From assembly GCF_042453785.1 (NCBI RefSeq), contig NC_091673.1, positions 5,420,501 to 5,484,500 of the forward strand: a DNA stretch of 64,000 nt. Reading direction: 5' to 3'. Made by a program: the position numbers and the translations under genes. This document shows, piece after piece, positions 23,830-36,185 of the stretch (its first letter is position 1; each line of letters opens with the position of its first letter). The notes under the pieces are model-generated. The model was not told where the DNA came from. It saw only the letters and a program-made list of their open reading frames with translations, and did no database searches. This DNA comes from Malus domestica (Eukaryota; Streptophyta; Magnoliopsida; Rosales; Rosaceae).

Positions 23830-24901
23830 ATGAAGTTTAGCTCTCCTTCAACACCAACTCTCTCCATCATCTTCCTCTCCACCTTCCTCCTCCAACTCAC
23901 CTTCATCTCCTCCCAAATCTGCCAAAGATCCTGTGGCAAACTCCCCCTCAGGTTCCCATTCGGCAGCGACCCCGGCTGCGGCGACCTGCGCTTCAACCCC
24001 CACGTGTCATGCAGCCAGGGAAGCCCCATCTTCACAACCCACACCGGATCCTACCCCATCACCAACATAGACTACACAAACAAAGTTATGTACATCTCAG
24101 ACCTCTCCATGTCAACATGTTCATGCAACCAACAATCCAAAGGTTTTTCCCTAGACTGGGACGCACCCTTCAGTTTCCAAGACGACAACGTTTTTGCCCT
24201 ACTCGACTGCTCGCTTTCCAACTCTCCAGTCTTCCAGCAAAACTCCCTATACAGAGACCAAAAAAACAACTCTAAAGTGTCCCTATGTGACAACCAAGGT
24301 GCCCCGATTTGCAGCTTCTTGTACTCGTGCCAGGCGATCAGCACGATCAACCTCCCGATATCCACGTGTTGCGTTTACACGCCGGTGGATCTCGGGCCGG
24401 CTTTCGAGATGGATTTGGAGAAGCTGCAGTGCAGTTCTTACTCAGGGTTTTACAGCTTCAACGAACATGAGTCTGACCCAAATGGTTGGAACTACGGGAT
24501 TGCCCTCAAATACAAGTTCAGTCTGAACAACGAGTATCCGGACTCGTGTGTTAATTGTGAGAGGAGTAATGGGGTTTGTGGGTATTATGGTAATTACAAC
24601 TCGTTTATATGTAATTGTCCGAATGGGATCAACACTACCAATGATTGCTTCTTTGGAGCTTCTTATAACTATGGTTCAAGGCTTCGATCGTCGCAGATTG
24701 GTACGTATTCAATCTCTCCCTTTCCCTTTATGTGGTTTTGTGTTTCATTTTTTTATTCAAACTCGGAGGAAAGAACGGGAAGTCCACTACCGTAGTCAAC
24801 TTAGCTACGTTAAGTCTATGTTTAATTTTTTTATTTATCTTTATTTTGCAGGGACTTGGTTAATCTATTGCTTGGCTTGGCTATTGCCTTTGATATTGTA
24901 G
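23830..24901 (+). CDS. Kinase-less GUB_WAK secreted protein
   Basis: Extracellular cysteine-rich protein, probably wall-associated. Exon 1 is 23830-24700, the intron 24701-24851 (GT-AG), and exon 2 24852-24901, giving 306 residues. It has a signal peptide (about 1-28), a GUB_WAK galacturonan-binding-type domain (CQRSCGKLPLRFPFG...GCGDLRF), a long middle region and a WAK-assoc-type cysteine cluster (SCVNCERSNGVCGY...CNCPNG). The tiny second exon encodes only a hydrophobic tail (WLIYCLAWLLPLIL), which fits a membrane tail or GPI-anchor signal. No kinase follows. The first domain is of the same type as the ectodomain of the receptor kinase at 1109. Binding to pectin is inferred from the family name, not shown here. 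Confidence 0.85.
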
Positions 24902-25541
24902 CTTGTGAAATTTCATAGATGAATTTTAGAGTTCTAATCAAATGCAAGTTGAGGTTTGACCTTTCTATGAATCATATGAAGTATGTTGAGATTCAACTTT
25001 TTTTGTTATAAAATGTTGAGGTTTCTCGTAGTGTTCGTAGCAGTACTGGGTTAAGTCAGTTAGTTTAGGCAGTGTGCCACTAGGCCTGTCCTCTTGCCCC
25101 GATATCATACAAAAAATAAAATAAAGAACTCAAAAACCCAAAGGAATTGGCATATAGAGAAAGAAGGGTAGGGAATTTGGTTCCTCCTTTTTGTAGCACC
25201 ATCACCACTAAGAAAGAATAAACTTTCATTACAGAGGCTCTTTCTGTAGCAACACTTTACAGATAAGCTCCAGAATGCAATCCACTGTTCCATCACCATA
25301 TCTGGTTAGCCAGATTCTAAAGAACAGAACAGTAACTTTCTCCATCTAGCTTCTTTACAATTGTAAAGACGGTAAATGAGGGACCGAGAAAGTAAAACAG
25401 GTGCGAAAATTTGGACAGAGTTAACCCCCACCGGATATTTACAGCGGGATACTGTGACTGCAAAACTTGTTTCTCTGTATTCTTCTTTTCACATTCTCTA
25501 CACTGTAAGCAAAAAAATGTTTGATCAATGCATATTCCTGG
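24902..25541. other. Spacer between convergent genes
   Basis: 3' flanks of the GUB_WAK gene (+) and the galactosyltransferase gene (-). No further gene, repeat or RNA signal recognised. Confidence 0.6.
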
Positions 25542-28500
25542 TCATCGCATATTGCAGCACTGGGGTTTCCCTTGTTGTTGCAATTTGTCCCACATGCATA
25601 TCATTTGTCTCGGAGATTGGTAATGCGCGGTGTAATAGTCGTTGATGCACCCAAACTGGCAGAACTTCCCGCTATGCACATACTCCACTGGTTTGGATTT
25701 GTTGAACTGCTCTACCCACATTCCCATGCTCACATCTTCCATCTTGAACAACTGCACAACACATATGAATTTAACGATATGGAGACCTGCACGCGCACTA
25801 ACAAGGAAAAAACAGTATTTTCATCACATACTCGCAACTTGTGCTTTTCAAACTCGGATACGACGGACTTTGCTATGTCAGAGGAGATTATGTATCCTGG
25901 ACCATTTGCATAGGGTGGATAATCTTCTTCTGGCCATTCCTGGAGCTCAGCAAGGAAGAAAATGAAGGATGAGAGATTGTTCATGACACAACCCATATAT
26001 CAATTCTATATGAATGTGAGCTAAAAAGTGACAACGTTAAATGACATATTGACTGTCAGAAGCTAAATAGCAAATACTATCTAATTCTAATCACCAGTCA
26101 CAGTCGCATACGTCATCATATGCAATGAGGCAAATGACAATGAGGTAGAATAAGAAAACCAAACGATATATTCACGATAAAAGCTAGAGTTTGGTACGAA
26201 TACTAAGGCTGTCAAATTTCTAAATAGTGGTTCCTCTATCTCCTTTTTTAAGTAAAAATTTGTTCATCTCTTGATTGCTACAAAGTACAAACACATGATC
26301 TCTAAACACCTTGAAGGAAAAAATATTACTCTAATCCAAAGCATCAACACTCAACTAAGAGGCGTCACAAACAGAATTTACCAGAAAACATGAGGCAAAA
26401 GATCAAAGCTAAGCATTAGAAGAAAAACTAGTAAAAATCACAAGTTGTATGCATTGCCCTTAAAATCAGATAAGAGAATGTTAATCCCAAGCAATACATT
26501 TAAAGGACGTATACAACTTGAGAAGATCAGAATTACTCAATGATTTAGAGAAGACCAGAAAGGACTTATAGACAGTAGAAGATGTATATAAATCTCAAGT
26601 TTGTGTACATTGTCTTTTAGAATCATTGGGGAAGGGCAGAATAATGCATACCTCATACGTCACTGCCCATTTACCATGGCGAAGAGGCTTGTGGTGGTAG
26701 TTCATATTTCCAATATAGAAGCTTCTATATCCACGAACTTTCCGTGCTTCCTTGAGCACAGCATCCACCCTGATAAATGTGTCATCATCGCACTTCATGA
26801 TATACCTTGCAGGCACCGTGCGAACCTGTAAACAACCACAAACGTCGATGTTAAGTATTATCCACAAGTAAAAAATAAGTATAAGACAATTGAAGTCTTG
26901 TTATGAAGCTTACCCCATATTCGCAGATTGCAACAGTCTTCAATACTACCAGATCATAGTTATCCATATAAGGAACTATAACAATGTCCCCAAAATAATC
27001 TACTTCTTTCATTAGCTCCATATTCACTTCCTTTCTTCCGTGCTGTCAAAATATAATTCCGAATACTGTAAATATTTGACATAGAATAGAAATAATGCAC
27101 GATTGGTTTATCAAAGCACAAAACACAAATTCTACATTCCTTACCAATGCTACAAAAAAACGAGCCACAACACGCGAAGATTTGATTAATTTATGCTGCA
27201 TCCAAGACTTTCTCACAGCCATACGCTCTGCAAAATGGTTCCCAGCAGAAAGAATGCCAATGAACAACTCTACATGCCCATAGGGAAGAAACGGAGCTTT
27301 CCACTTAGTAACCATTTCAAGGTGCATCTGGGGTGAAAAACTAGGATGTGATGTGGGTAAGGAGGCTGCAAGCACAGAGTGCACATCAATGTCTCCATTT
27401 ACAGAGAGTCCGGTAGCATCCTCAAGAACAAATCCCTGTCACCCACAAATAAAATTTTATGATATTCCGCATTCCTTACAGTGTAGGCCAATATCACAAC
27501 ACAAGGGTACTCACCGTGCGATAAGGGAAAGCAGTGATATGCCTCCCATCGACATTGATATGGAAACCTTCCAAACCAGCACTTACGGTAAGAACAAACA
27601 GCTTTCCCTCTGCAAAAGGGTATGGCCAGTCTATGGTCACCTTCTTCGTTCGTCCAATCAGCCTGTTCAACCACCATGTGGCCTTTGATTCTTCCGTCTT
27701 ATTGTCATCATCACGAATCCACTTCTCACATTTCACCTGTCCATCAACTTCACAAAACAAAAGAAACAGACTGTGGCATCAGAACATTGATTAATCGAAT
27801 CACAACCGCTTTATTTAGATTAGTTAGACACATCTAATATAACATACTATTTACCTACCAAACTAGCATTTAGTTAAATGCAGCACAAAGACCCCTATTT
27901 CTCAATTCATTAAGCAACGCAATTAGAACACAATGAAGCCACCTACCAGTATCTTCATCAGCCAGGGACCCCCACCCCTCGCAGCGGAGCGCCGAGCCCC
28001 ATTGCATCCGGTAACAAGTGTTCTGCTCGATCACCGGCTTCCCACTCCAATCCCCCTTCAACCTCGGATTGAAATGCAGTATCCTCGGCGGGTCCTCCCC
28101 CTCCACATTCTTCAAACCCTGCAACTCCATCATAAACTGCGAGACCATCACCGCCTCGTCTCCCTCCTTCAGCACCGCAATCTTCGGATCGTACTCCGAG
28201 TGGGCCCACCTCGGCGTGCCCACCACCGTTATGTGAGACCCCAGAGTCATCCCACAGGGGAGAACCATGACCCGTTTCCGGGACTCGAATTCCGACCCGG
28301 ACAGCAAAAACGAGTACGGGCACGGCTCAGAGCGGTTCTCGGGCTTGGTCTTCAGTTCAGACTCGAGCTTTCTGGCCTCGAGCTCCGCCCAGAGCTTCTT
28401 CCCAGCTGCCCAAGCGCTCTTGGCGGTTCTATGAAGCTCGGAGACTTGGTCCTTACTGACATTGCCGCCGAACAGAGTGTCCTCGAACACCAAGCCGGAA

Positions 28501-28823
28501 ACTTTCTTGACCCCCCGCATTTGCAGCTGGGGGGTCCGGTACGGCGAGCCGCCGGCGACCCGAAACGCGTCCTCCGCCGGCCTACTCGGGACGTCCCTCT
28601 CGCCCATTTCCTCCTCGCTCTCGAGCCAAAACGTTCTGGGAAATGCGTCCTCCAGCGTCTCGAACAGCCCGTCGTCCAAACCCGAAGACTCAAACCCGGA
28701 TTTCAAAACGTGGGGGATTTCGAAGCTGATCAGGAGCAGGTAGACGATCACTCCCCCAATAAAAACCTGAATCATTCTGAGTCGACTCGGCGGCAGCAAC
28801 GAGTCGAACTTGCCTCGCTTCAT
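25542..28823 (-). CDS. Hydroxyproline O-galactosyltransferase (GALT4/5/6-like)
   Basis: Golgi type II membrane enzyme that adds the first galactose to hydroxyproline of arabinogalactan proteins. Seven exons: 27947-28823, 27515-27747, 27435-27145, 27042-26914, 26825-26652, 25939-25832 and 25751-25542. All junctions are GT-AG and in frame, giving 673 residues, the usual length for Arabidopsis GALT4-6. It has a short cytosolic tail, a membrane anchor (about residues 17-33), a stem, a galectin-like lectin domain (about 180-390) and a GT31 galactosyltransferase domain with the metal-binding triad KCDDDTF (D523-D525). The protein ends [12 protein letters not shown]. All expected parts are intact. 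Which GALT paralogue it is was not resolved. Confidence 0.92.
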
Positions 28824-29447
28824 CTGGGTACTTTATTCCCGCAATGCCCCTCAAAATTTCTGCTTGTTTCGGACAATGGGCATAGAACGATCACTGAATC
28901 AGTGGGTTTGCTCTGCTGCCCCTGCTTCCTGCAAACCCTAGATTCGAAGAAATTGGGGAAAATCAAGGGTTAATTCGCACTCACAGTGACAGAGTGAAAG
29001 CTTGAATTTATTTTCGTAAATATGCAGATGTAGATTTTTAAATAATATTTTTCAGAGAGAGAGCTTGAATTTTTCAGACATTTGTCTTTGGCAAATTTGA
29101 CGCCTTTCAATTTCCATGCCGTAAAGGGAAACTAAATTTTATTTGCTTTCACACGCTCCACGAGTGTAACGGCGCCGTTTTGCGCAACTAGCTTCCAAAA
29201 TAAGTCCGAGGTGGCGTCGGCACGTGGTTAGAGTATTTTTTTTGGTAATTAATTTATTATTTATCATAATTTTTTAACTGAATATATTTATTACTCAAAT
29301 TTTGTAATGAAGAAAGAATACGAGGTGGTTCATGCTCCCACATATTCTTCAACTCTTGGTCAACTTTTCATTCTATTTTTGAGATTTGTTCCTATTGTAT
29401 AGTAAAAAAATATATTAAAAGGGATAATATAAAATAAAAAAGTACGT

Positions 29448-29619
29448 TGTCACTTAGTACTAAGGTTTAAGAGTATTCATATTCATTTGTGAGTTAGATG
29501 TTTTAGGTTCATCCTCGTTAAAGGTAAATTTGAATCATATTATTACTAGTCTATTATAAGGCTTAATCAACTTCCTCTTCATTTTAATATAGACAATATT
29601 ATTTATTAAAAAAAAAAAA
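29448..29619 (+). mobile_element. tRNA-derived SINE, degenerate
   Basis: Same family as 8536 and 14966: it starts TGTCACTTAGTACTAAGG, has a B-box-like ggttcatcctcg and ends in poly-A. It is more diverged than the pair in the GST introns. Confidence 0.75.
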
Positions 29620-29865
29620 CTACACGTTGAAATTGTAGGCCGTTTTCTAATTTTAGAAGTAGAAGTTTTATTCTTTCTTTTATTCATAACAAAGATTTTT
29701 GTCTAAATCCCTTATAAAAATGATTTAGCAAATATAATTTCATAAGAATTTTGTAAAGTAACTTGATTATGTAGTTTTTGAAAGGGAGAATGTCTAAAAT
29801 ATTGATACAAAATGTTTCTTCTCGTTCAAAAGTAACTTGACTAATTGAAGGGGTGTGACTTGTGA

Positions 29866-30065
29866 GGAGTCTGAATCCTCTTTGTGAGAATTTCAGAAAT
29901 TCGTGAATTATATCCGTTTATCATATATCGTACGATTACAAATTATTTTAAATATTTTTATTTAAAAATAAACATAAATGATACTTAATAAAAACTAACC
30001 GCTTGATATACAATAAATGAACATAAACAATACTTGATATCGTATATCCTGTTGGACTTGTGAGA
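29866..30065. mobile_element. MULE-like MITE, family B, decayed
   Basis: Shares tgagaatttc, ccgtttatcatatatcgtacg and aaaactaaccg blocks in the same order as 4271-4474. The ends are not sharp and no target duplication is visible. Confidence 0.55.
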
Positions 30066-31440
30066 CCGTTGAGGACGTGATTGCACCGGGTGGGGGCCGC
30101 TGCTCACCCGTGGGATTTGAAGTTGAACAAAGATGTACAACAGTAACACAGTTTGGTTGGTCCGCTAGTGGTGCGCCTCATTCCTCAGTGCGCTCCACTT
30201 GCACCAACTTGTTTTTGTGCCACTTGTCTCCTAATTTAGTTCCAAATAAAATTAAGATAGTATTAAAAATATATATATCGAGAATTCAATTGAAATTTTG
30301 AAGGATTACAAATAAGTTTTATATTTTTCATAGATTCTGTAAATTTAAGCGTATTTCCTTCCACATATCTTAGTATTTATAGGCATGTTGGTCAATGGAA
30401 TGGAAAACTTGCATTTCAGTGTTAGAACATGTTGAGAAATAAAAGCAGAGAGGATACTATTTTTTCCATTTCAATGTCTAGTTATTGAAGTGAGCCAAAA
30501 CGTTTTTATTTTCCAACGATCCATTTGCATAATTTACTTAAGAATAGTATCTTGATTTTAGCAAGATAAGGTTTTTTAGTTAAAATCATAGCTGAGATTG
30601 ACATAAATTCTCACTTGATCCTAGAGATTTAAAAATTGTTAGAATTGGTCCATGAGTTTGTCCACCGTCAATCATTTTGGCTCTTCTACAAATACTTTTT
30701 TGTTAAATAAGGAGAAAATGACAATATACCCTTAATTTTTGTCAAATTATATTGGTGTATTGTTTATTAAATTGAGGATATTTTTATCATTTTGGTCCTT
30801 ATTCAACATAGATTTTTCACGAAATACAAAAATGATTCACAGTGGACAAACTTAACGACGACTTATATTGATTTTAAATCTCAATGATCAAAATGAAGAA
30901 TTATGCAAATCTCATATACCAATTTTAACTAAAATGTCCCAAGATAATCCAATAAAAAATGCATTATACGAGTAGTGTATAAGTTAAAACATTCCTCTCG
31001 TGCATTCAAGGTCTCGAATTTGATTCATGATAAATGATGGGCCGATATCGTTTTCGTGAATGCGACATCTTGGCATGTCTTTGTCCTTCTAGGTATCATA
31101 TTCCATGGGGGCTAAATTTTTTTATTACACTTGATTAATTAAGCAATAAGATAGCCTAATCACATTCACATGCATTAATTAACCAAATTATTACAGCTTG
31201 AATTATGCTATTATTTGCTGTAAAGTTTGAACTTTCCAATTATTTTCTTTTCGCCCATGAGTGTGAAAGCTTTCCAAAACAAACAAGAAAATAAACAGAA
31301 AATAACAAAAAAAAAAAAAAAGATGAGAAAGGACAAATCCCCGTGAGACCGACAATTTATGTCATCAGAGTCCACTAATTTGCTTATGGGGCCAAGTCAG
31401 CTTCTTTTTTTTTTTTTTTTTTTTTTTTTTTGCAAAAAAA

Positions 31441-31590
31441 GAGTGATGTTTTCCACACATTTTTTTATCAATCCTTTTCACATTCATTTCAATTTCAGTC
31501 GTCGGATTAAATAAATTGAAAATTATCAAATAATATAAATTAATAAAGTACGTGGGAAAAGTAACAATGATTGTGTGGATAGTATCACCC
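31441..31590. mobile_element. Family C MITE relative, decayed
   Basis: Inverted ends gtgatgttttccacacat and gtgtggatagtatcac, spaced about 150 bp apart as in 5305-5452 and 63297-63444. The inner block gtcggattaaataaattga is also shared. Confidence 0.6.
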
Positions 31591-33380
31591 TAAATTAAAG
31601 ATAAGAGTAAGAGCTAAAAGAATAGATAAATTTTTTTAGTGTACTAGGAAAACGGTCCGGTACATCAAGTGTTATAATATAAGTGGTTGAAAATATTTTT
31701 TTTAAGTATCAATTACTTGTATTATAACATTTGGTGTACCATACCATATTCCTTGCACATTGAAAATCTCTCTTAAGAATGACAATGAGTCAAAGCGGTA
31801 ATGGTATGTCATTAATTAAAATTTGACTCAAAAATAGAAAATATGATTGTAAATGCTCTAAAGAACCAATTCGATCGAACCAACTAATCGAATGACAATG
31901 GCTGAATTTTATGATAGTTTGTGCTAAACTGCTCAGAAATAAACTTATGTATGACGCAAGTTATATGACATTTTTTCGTGCACTTCGGCTAACAAGGTTG
32001 ATAAGATGCCAAGAAAGATAAAATAAGAATCAAGCTTATTAGGCCCAAACTGCTCAAACCAAACTGTCAAATATTGGTCCGGCTTTGGTCTTGGGGAATA
32101 CAAGTCCAATAAGGACCATGCAAATCCTTCACAATATTTTTTTTCTTTTTGGTATAACCGTTATACTATCATATGATATTACAATTCACTTATATTGCAA
32201 TGCGTTTTTATGAGTCGGCTGTACAACTTGCACTCTATTACAATTTACAGGATATGATCTTATCCGGATCTCACCCGCCCAACTGAATTCCTCTCCCAAT
32301 TCCAGGTAATTCCCTTGCTACTTCTCTCATTTTTCGGTTTCAATCCAATGCCCCATGCGGACTTCAGTTAATCTGTGAGTTTTTTCGAAAATAGCACAAT
32401 TTCAAAACTACGAGTTGTAGTACGTTGTTACGACGTTGCCAACTTCGATGACACCCACGCTTTTGCCGATAACCAGCTCCGAGTGAGTCATGATGCCGAC
32501 CGGACTTTGAAGAAGAAGGATCCGGATGGATGCCATCGGAGAGGATCCTATTCCACAATTTACAACATACCAACAACACTAGTTTCAAATACTCATAAGA
32601 ATTCACAGGTGACAGGTCCATCAACCACCACTTGCACTTTGTCAACCAAAAACTTTTCAGCATCATGCACGTAATTAATTAAGTTGAATTTGTTCCCTTG
32701 GCTTAAAATTCATGTCAATGATGAATCGATGAGAGTCACAATCGAGTAAATTATTTTTTTGGATTTAAGTCACGTGTACTACATGTTGAATGTTGAGTAG
32801 CCAAAAATTAATTAAATTGATTATGTACGTTAGCAGTTATCTGGTAAGAAAGTCGCACTTCGCTTTTAAACCAGTATACGTAGTAATATGTCTGCAACTA
32901 CACAAAGACAAAGAAGTTGGCGGTGGAAACAAATAAAGACAGCAGCGAATTGCCGCGCACAACCAAGTTCCCTCTTATCAACGCCACCTTTTTCTCATTG
33001 TTCTAATAAATTAATTAAATCATAATCCAAATTTGTCCCTTTTAATACGAGAGATTTTTCAGTGTGCTCAGAATATGAACACATACGTTATATATGTCAT
33101 TACGTAAGTTGAGGAACACTTTGAAAAAAAAAATACTCATTTCTATGTGCTTTTTAAAATTACTGAAAGTGCTTTAAAAAAAATGTTTATGGGTTTCATA
33201 AGCACTTAAAGTACTTCATACAAAAAATACTAGTTATGTGCTTCTGGTCAGAAATACTTCAAGTGCTTTTGCAAAATTTACTTACATTTTTACTAAAGAT
33301 TGGTTTAAAAAACATTGTCATATGGTTCTAAACGTGTCTTATTTCACTCTACTTATATAATAACATATGACATACAACAC

Positions 33381-33389
33381 TCTTGTTCT
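33381..33389 (+). promoter_or_regulatory. MYCS/CTTC-like motif upstream of GPAT
   Basis: TCTTGTTCT matches nine positions of the mycorrhiza-associated MYCS element (TTTCTTGTTCT, recalled from literature). It lies 265 bp before the start codon and about 80 bp before the TATA box. Function is inferred. Confidence 0.5.
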
Positions 33390-33460
33390 GATGACATTGC
33401 AAAATCTGTCTTTTAATGCACACCCTGGCATTAAAGTTTATAAACTTTTGCGCTTCTCTC

Positions 33461-33468
33461 TATATATA
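33461..33468 (+). promoter_or_regulatory. TATA box of the GPAT gene
   Basis: TATATATA within ctctctatatatagcatg, 185 bp before the ATG. This predicts a transcription start near 33490 and a 5' UTR of about 150 bases. Confidence 0.6.
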
Positions 33469-33593
33469 GCATGTACAACTTTTATTTCAAAAAACAAAAT
33501 CAGCTAAAGAGTACTCTAAAGTTTAAACCCTAGTTTTTGAAATCATAGTTCGAACCATCTTTCATATTTTGTATCGACAAAGTTTTTGAGTTC

Positions 33594-33601
33594 GAATATC
33601 C
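33594..33601 (+). promoter_or_regulatory. P1BS-type PHR-binding motif
   Basis: GAATATCC fits the GNATATNC consensus bound by PHR phosphate-starvation factors. It lies 45 bp before the ATG, probably within the transcribed leader, which is an unusual place for it. Confidence 0.4.
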
Positions 33602-33645
33602 GCTATCTCTAACTTACTTTATAACAACAAAAAAGTTGTTACAGT

Positions 33646-35366
33646 ATGACTATGGCGAAGTTCCCGACGGTTGATCAGTGCACATCGGATGGACGGGATA
33701 AGCACACGGTGGTCGCCGACATGGACGGGACTTTGCTTAGAGGCCGAAGCTCCTTCCCTTACTTTGCTCTTATTGCCTTTGAGGTTGGTGGGATTCTGAG
33801 GCTCCTATTCTTGCTTTTAGTTACACCACTAGCCGGACTCCTCTACTACTTTGTCTCGGAATCAGCCGGAATCCAAGTTCTCATCTTTGCAACGTTTGCC
33901 GGCGTTAGGGTTTCGGAGATCGAGTCCGTGGCCAGAGCCGTGCTGCCTAAGTTTTACTCGAGCGATTTGCACCCCGAGTCTTGGCGCGTTCTCTCTGCAT
34001 GCGAAAAGAGATGTATTCTTACTGCAAATCCGAGGATCATGGTGGAGCCTTTCTTGAAGGATTTTCTTGGATTCGACACGGTTTTGGGGACGGAAGTGGC
34101 GACTTATAAGGGTAAGGCTACTGGGTTTGTTTCCCCACCTGGTGTGCTTGTGGGAAAGAAGAAGGCAGATGCTCTTAAGAAGGCTTTTGGAGATGTCCAG
34201 CCAGAGATTGGGCTTGGTGATAGGCACACTGACATTCCTTTCATGAAATTATGCAAGGTTCGACAATTTTCATGCTAACTTTTCGTTTTAATTAATACTA
34301 TTTTGTTTTAATATTAACTCTCAATCATATATATATATATATATATGCAAATTCACTAATATATTCTAAAATATTTCATGCAATAAGACATTTATACAAT
34401 TATTCTATTTTTTATTTTATTAGTGTCATCTAACTAAATTTAATTAAAACATGTAAATGTGAAAAATTGTTGCAGGAGGGTTACATGGTGCCAGCAATAC
34501 AAGAAGTGGAAGCAGTAACAAATGACAAGCTACCAAAGCCCATAATCTTCCACGACGGCCGTCTTGTCCAAAAGCCAACACCTCTCGTGGCGCTCCTCAC
34601 CCTCCTCTGGCTCCCCATCGGCTTCTTCCTCGCCTGCCTCCGTATCTCAGCCGGGGCACTCCTCCCCATGTCGCTCGTCTACTATGCCTTCTGGGCCCTC
34701 GGCGTCCGCATCACAGTCAAGGGCACCCCACCTCCCGCCCCCAAGAAACTCACCGGCGTCCTCTTCATCTGCTCCCACCGCACCCTCCTCGATCCCATCT
34801 TCCTCTCCACCGCCCTCGGCCGCCCCATTCCCGCCGTCACCTACTCCGTCTCCCGCCTCTCCGAGTTCATCTCCCCAATCAAGACCGTCCGCCTCAACCG
34901 CGACCGGGCCCTCGACGCCGCCATGATCAAGAAGCTTCTAGAAGAGGGTGACCTGGCAATCTGTCCGGAAGGCACCACGTGTCGGGAACCCTTCCTCCTG
35001 AGATTCTCCGCACTTTTCGCGGAGCTGACGGACGAGCTGGTCCCGGTGGCGATGGTCAACAAAATGAGCATGTTCCACGGGACCACCGCACGTGGGTGGA
35101 AAGGGATGGACCCGTTCTACTTCTTCATGAACCCGAGCCCGGCGTACGAGGTGACCTTTTTGAATAAGCTGCCGGCGGAGATGACGTGTGGGGCCGGGAA
35201 GTCGAGCCATGAGGTGGCGAATTATATTCAGAGGGTTATAGCGGCCAGCCTTTCGTATGAATACACCGGGTTCACCAGGAAGGATAAGTACCGGGCTCTT
35301 GCCGGAAATGATGGGACCGTGACTGAGAAGCCGTTGCTCCAACCCAGTAAAGTCATGGGCTGCTAG
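33646..35366 (+). CDS. Glycerol-3-phosphate sn-2 acyltransferase/phosphatase, RAM2-like
   Basis: ER enzyme that moves an acyl group to sn-2 of glycerol-3-phosphate and removes the phosphate, giving 2-monoacylglycerol. Exons 33646-34257 and 34476-35366 (GT-AG) encode 500 residues. The N-terminal HAD-like domain keeps D25xD27GT and GLGDRHTD, so the phosphatase should be active. The acyltransferase half has CSHRTLLDP (H305, D310), [11 protein letters not shown] (P368-G370) and VPVAM. From memory, the segments [34 protein letters not shown] and the C-terminal half fit Medicago RAM2 better than Arabidopsis GPAT4, 5, 6 or 8. RAM2 makes 16:0 monoacylglycerol for mycorrhizal fungi. A second ATG at 33652 (MAKFPT) is an alternative start. 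Confidence 0.88.
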
Positions 35367-36185
35367 CTTTATATTTTGGGAATTATTTTTCTAAAGTTTT
35401 TAGAACTTTGATTTACTAGCTTATATTTGGGGAAAAAGCTTATTTAAGTATACTTTTTCTAGCCTGGTTAAATGTTTATATAGAAATAAATGGCATGGGA
35501 AAGTAGAATGTTTATCAAGAATAAATTATGTATTTGTATTTCCCTATTCTTTGTTTAGAATAATATCAATTAATGAAATATTTCTTACTTGAAAAAAAAA
35601 AAACACCTACAAAATGCTTCCCAAAAGAACATTTATCAAAATCACGTTGAAATTCCCCCACCGTCGATATCTTTTGAATAAGAAAAAAAAAGCGCTAAAA
35701 TTTCATATTAAATCCAAGTACTTTTTAATTTTTCTGTTAAACGCTCTTAGCAACGCTTACAATTAGTCATTTTGACACTTTCAAACATATACAATCTCGA
35801 CATTAGAGGTGTTGTTATTAGTACTAAAAAAAATCCTTGTACAAATATCATTTTATACGTCAATAACACCATCCTTTTAAAAATGAAAAAACTAAAACAT
35901 TTAAGTGAAGATCAAACGGCTATGATAGATTCAATTTATAGGCCAACAGATGGTCATGATAGATCTAAAACAAACAAAGCGAGTCCTCCTACGTGTTTGT
36001 AAAATGGTTGCAAAGCATGAGCATATCGTTTCCCCGCCTTTGTCTCCCTCATTTTCCTCTTCCTCCTCCCACTTCAATCTCTCCCTCTCTCTCTCACTCT
36101 GCGATCAAAATCATGAAATCATCGCATTGATTTTGTTTCCAGCTTAATTAAGCGTCGTAGAAGAATTAATTAATCGTAATTAACA
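35367..36185. other. Spacer between GPAT and EXO84A
   Basis: 3' flank of the GPAT gene, AT-rich, with no gene or clear repeat. A pyrimidine-rich tract with CTCTCTCTCTC (about 36030-36105) is the likely core promoter or 5' leader of the EXO84A gene. Confidence 0.55.

Larger units (their letters stand above)
28824..33645. other. Gene-poor spacer upstream of the GPAT gene
   Basis: About 4.8 kb without a convincing gene. It starts with the 5' flank of the galactosyltransferase gene. It then holds a SINE (29448-29619), decayed MITEs (about 29866-30065 and 31441-31590), a loose inverted-repeat element (about 30560-30950) and a poly-T run near 31407. The last 300 bases form the GPAT promoter. Frames at 32364-32674 show no family signature. 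Confidence 0.55.

Noticed and set aside
27933-28973. 346-codon + strand frame across the galactosyltransferase first exon
   Set aside because: Shadow of a GC-rich real exon on the minus strand. The composition is Arg/His/Pro-rich and it has no family signature.
32364-32674. 100-codon overlapping frames before the GPAT gene
   Set aside because: Neither strand shows a recognisable domain, splice partners or promoter. Chance frames in a GC-richer patch are more likely.
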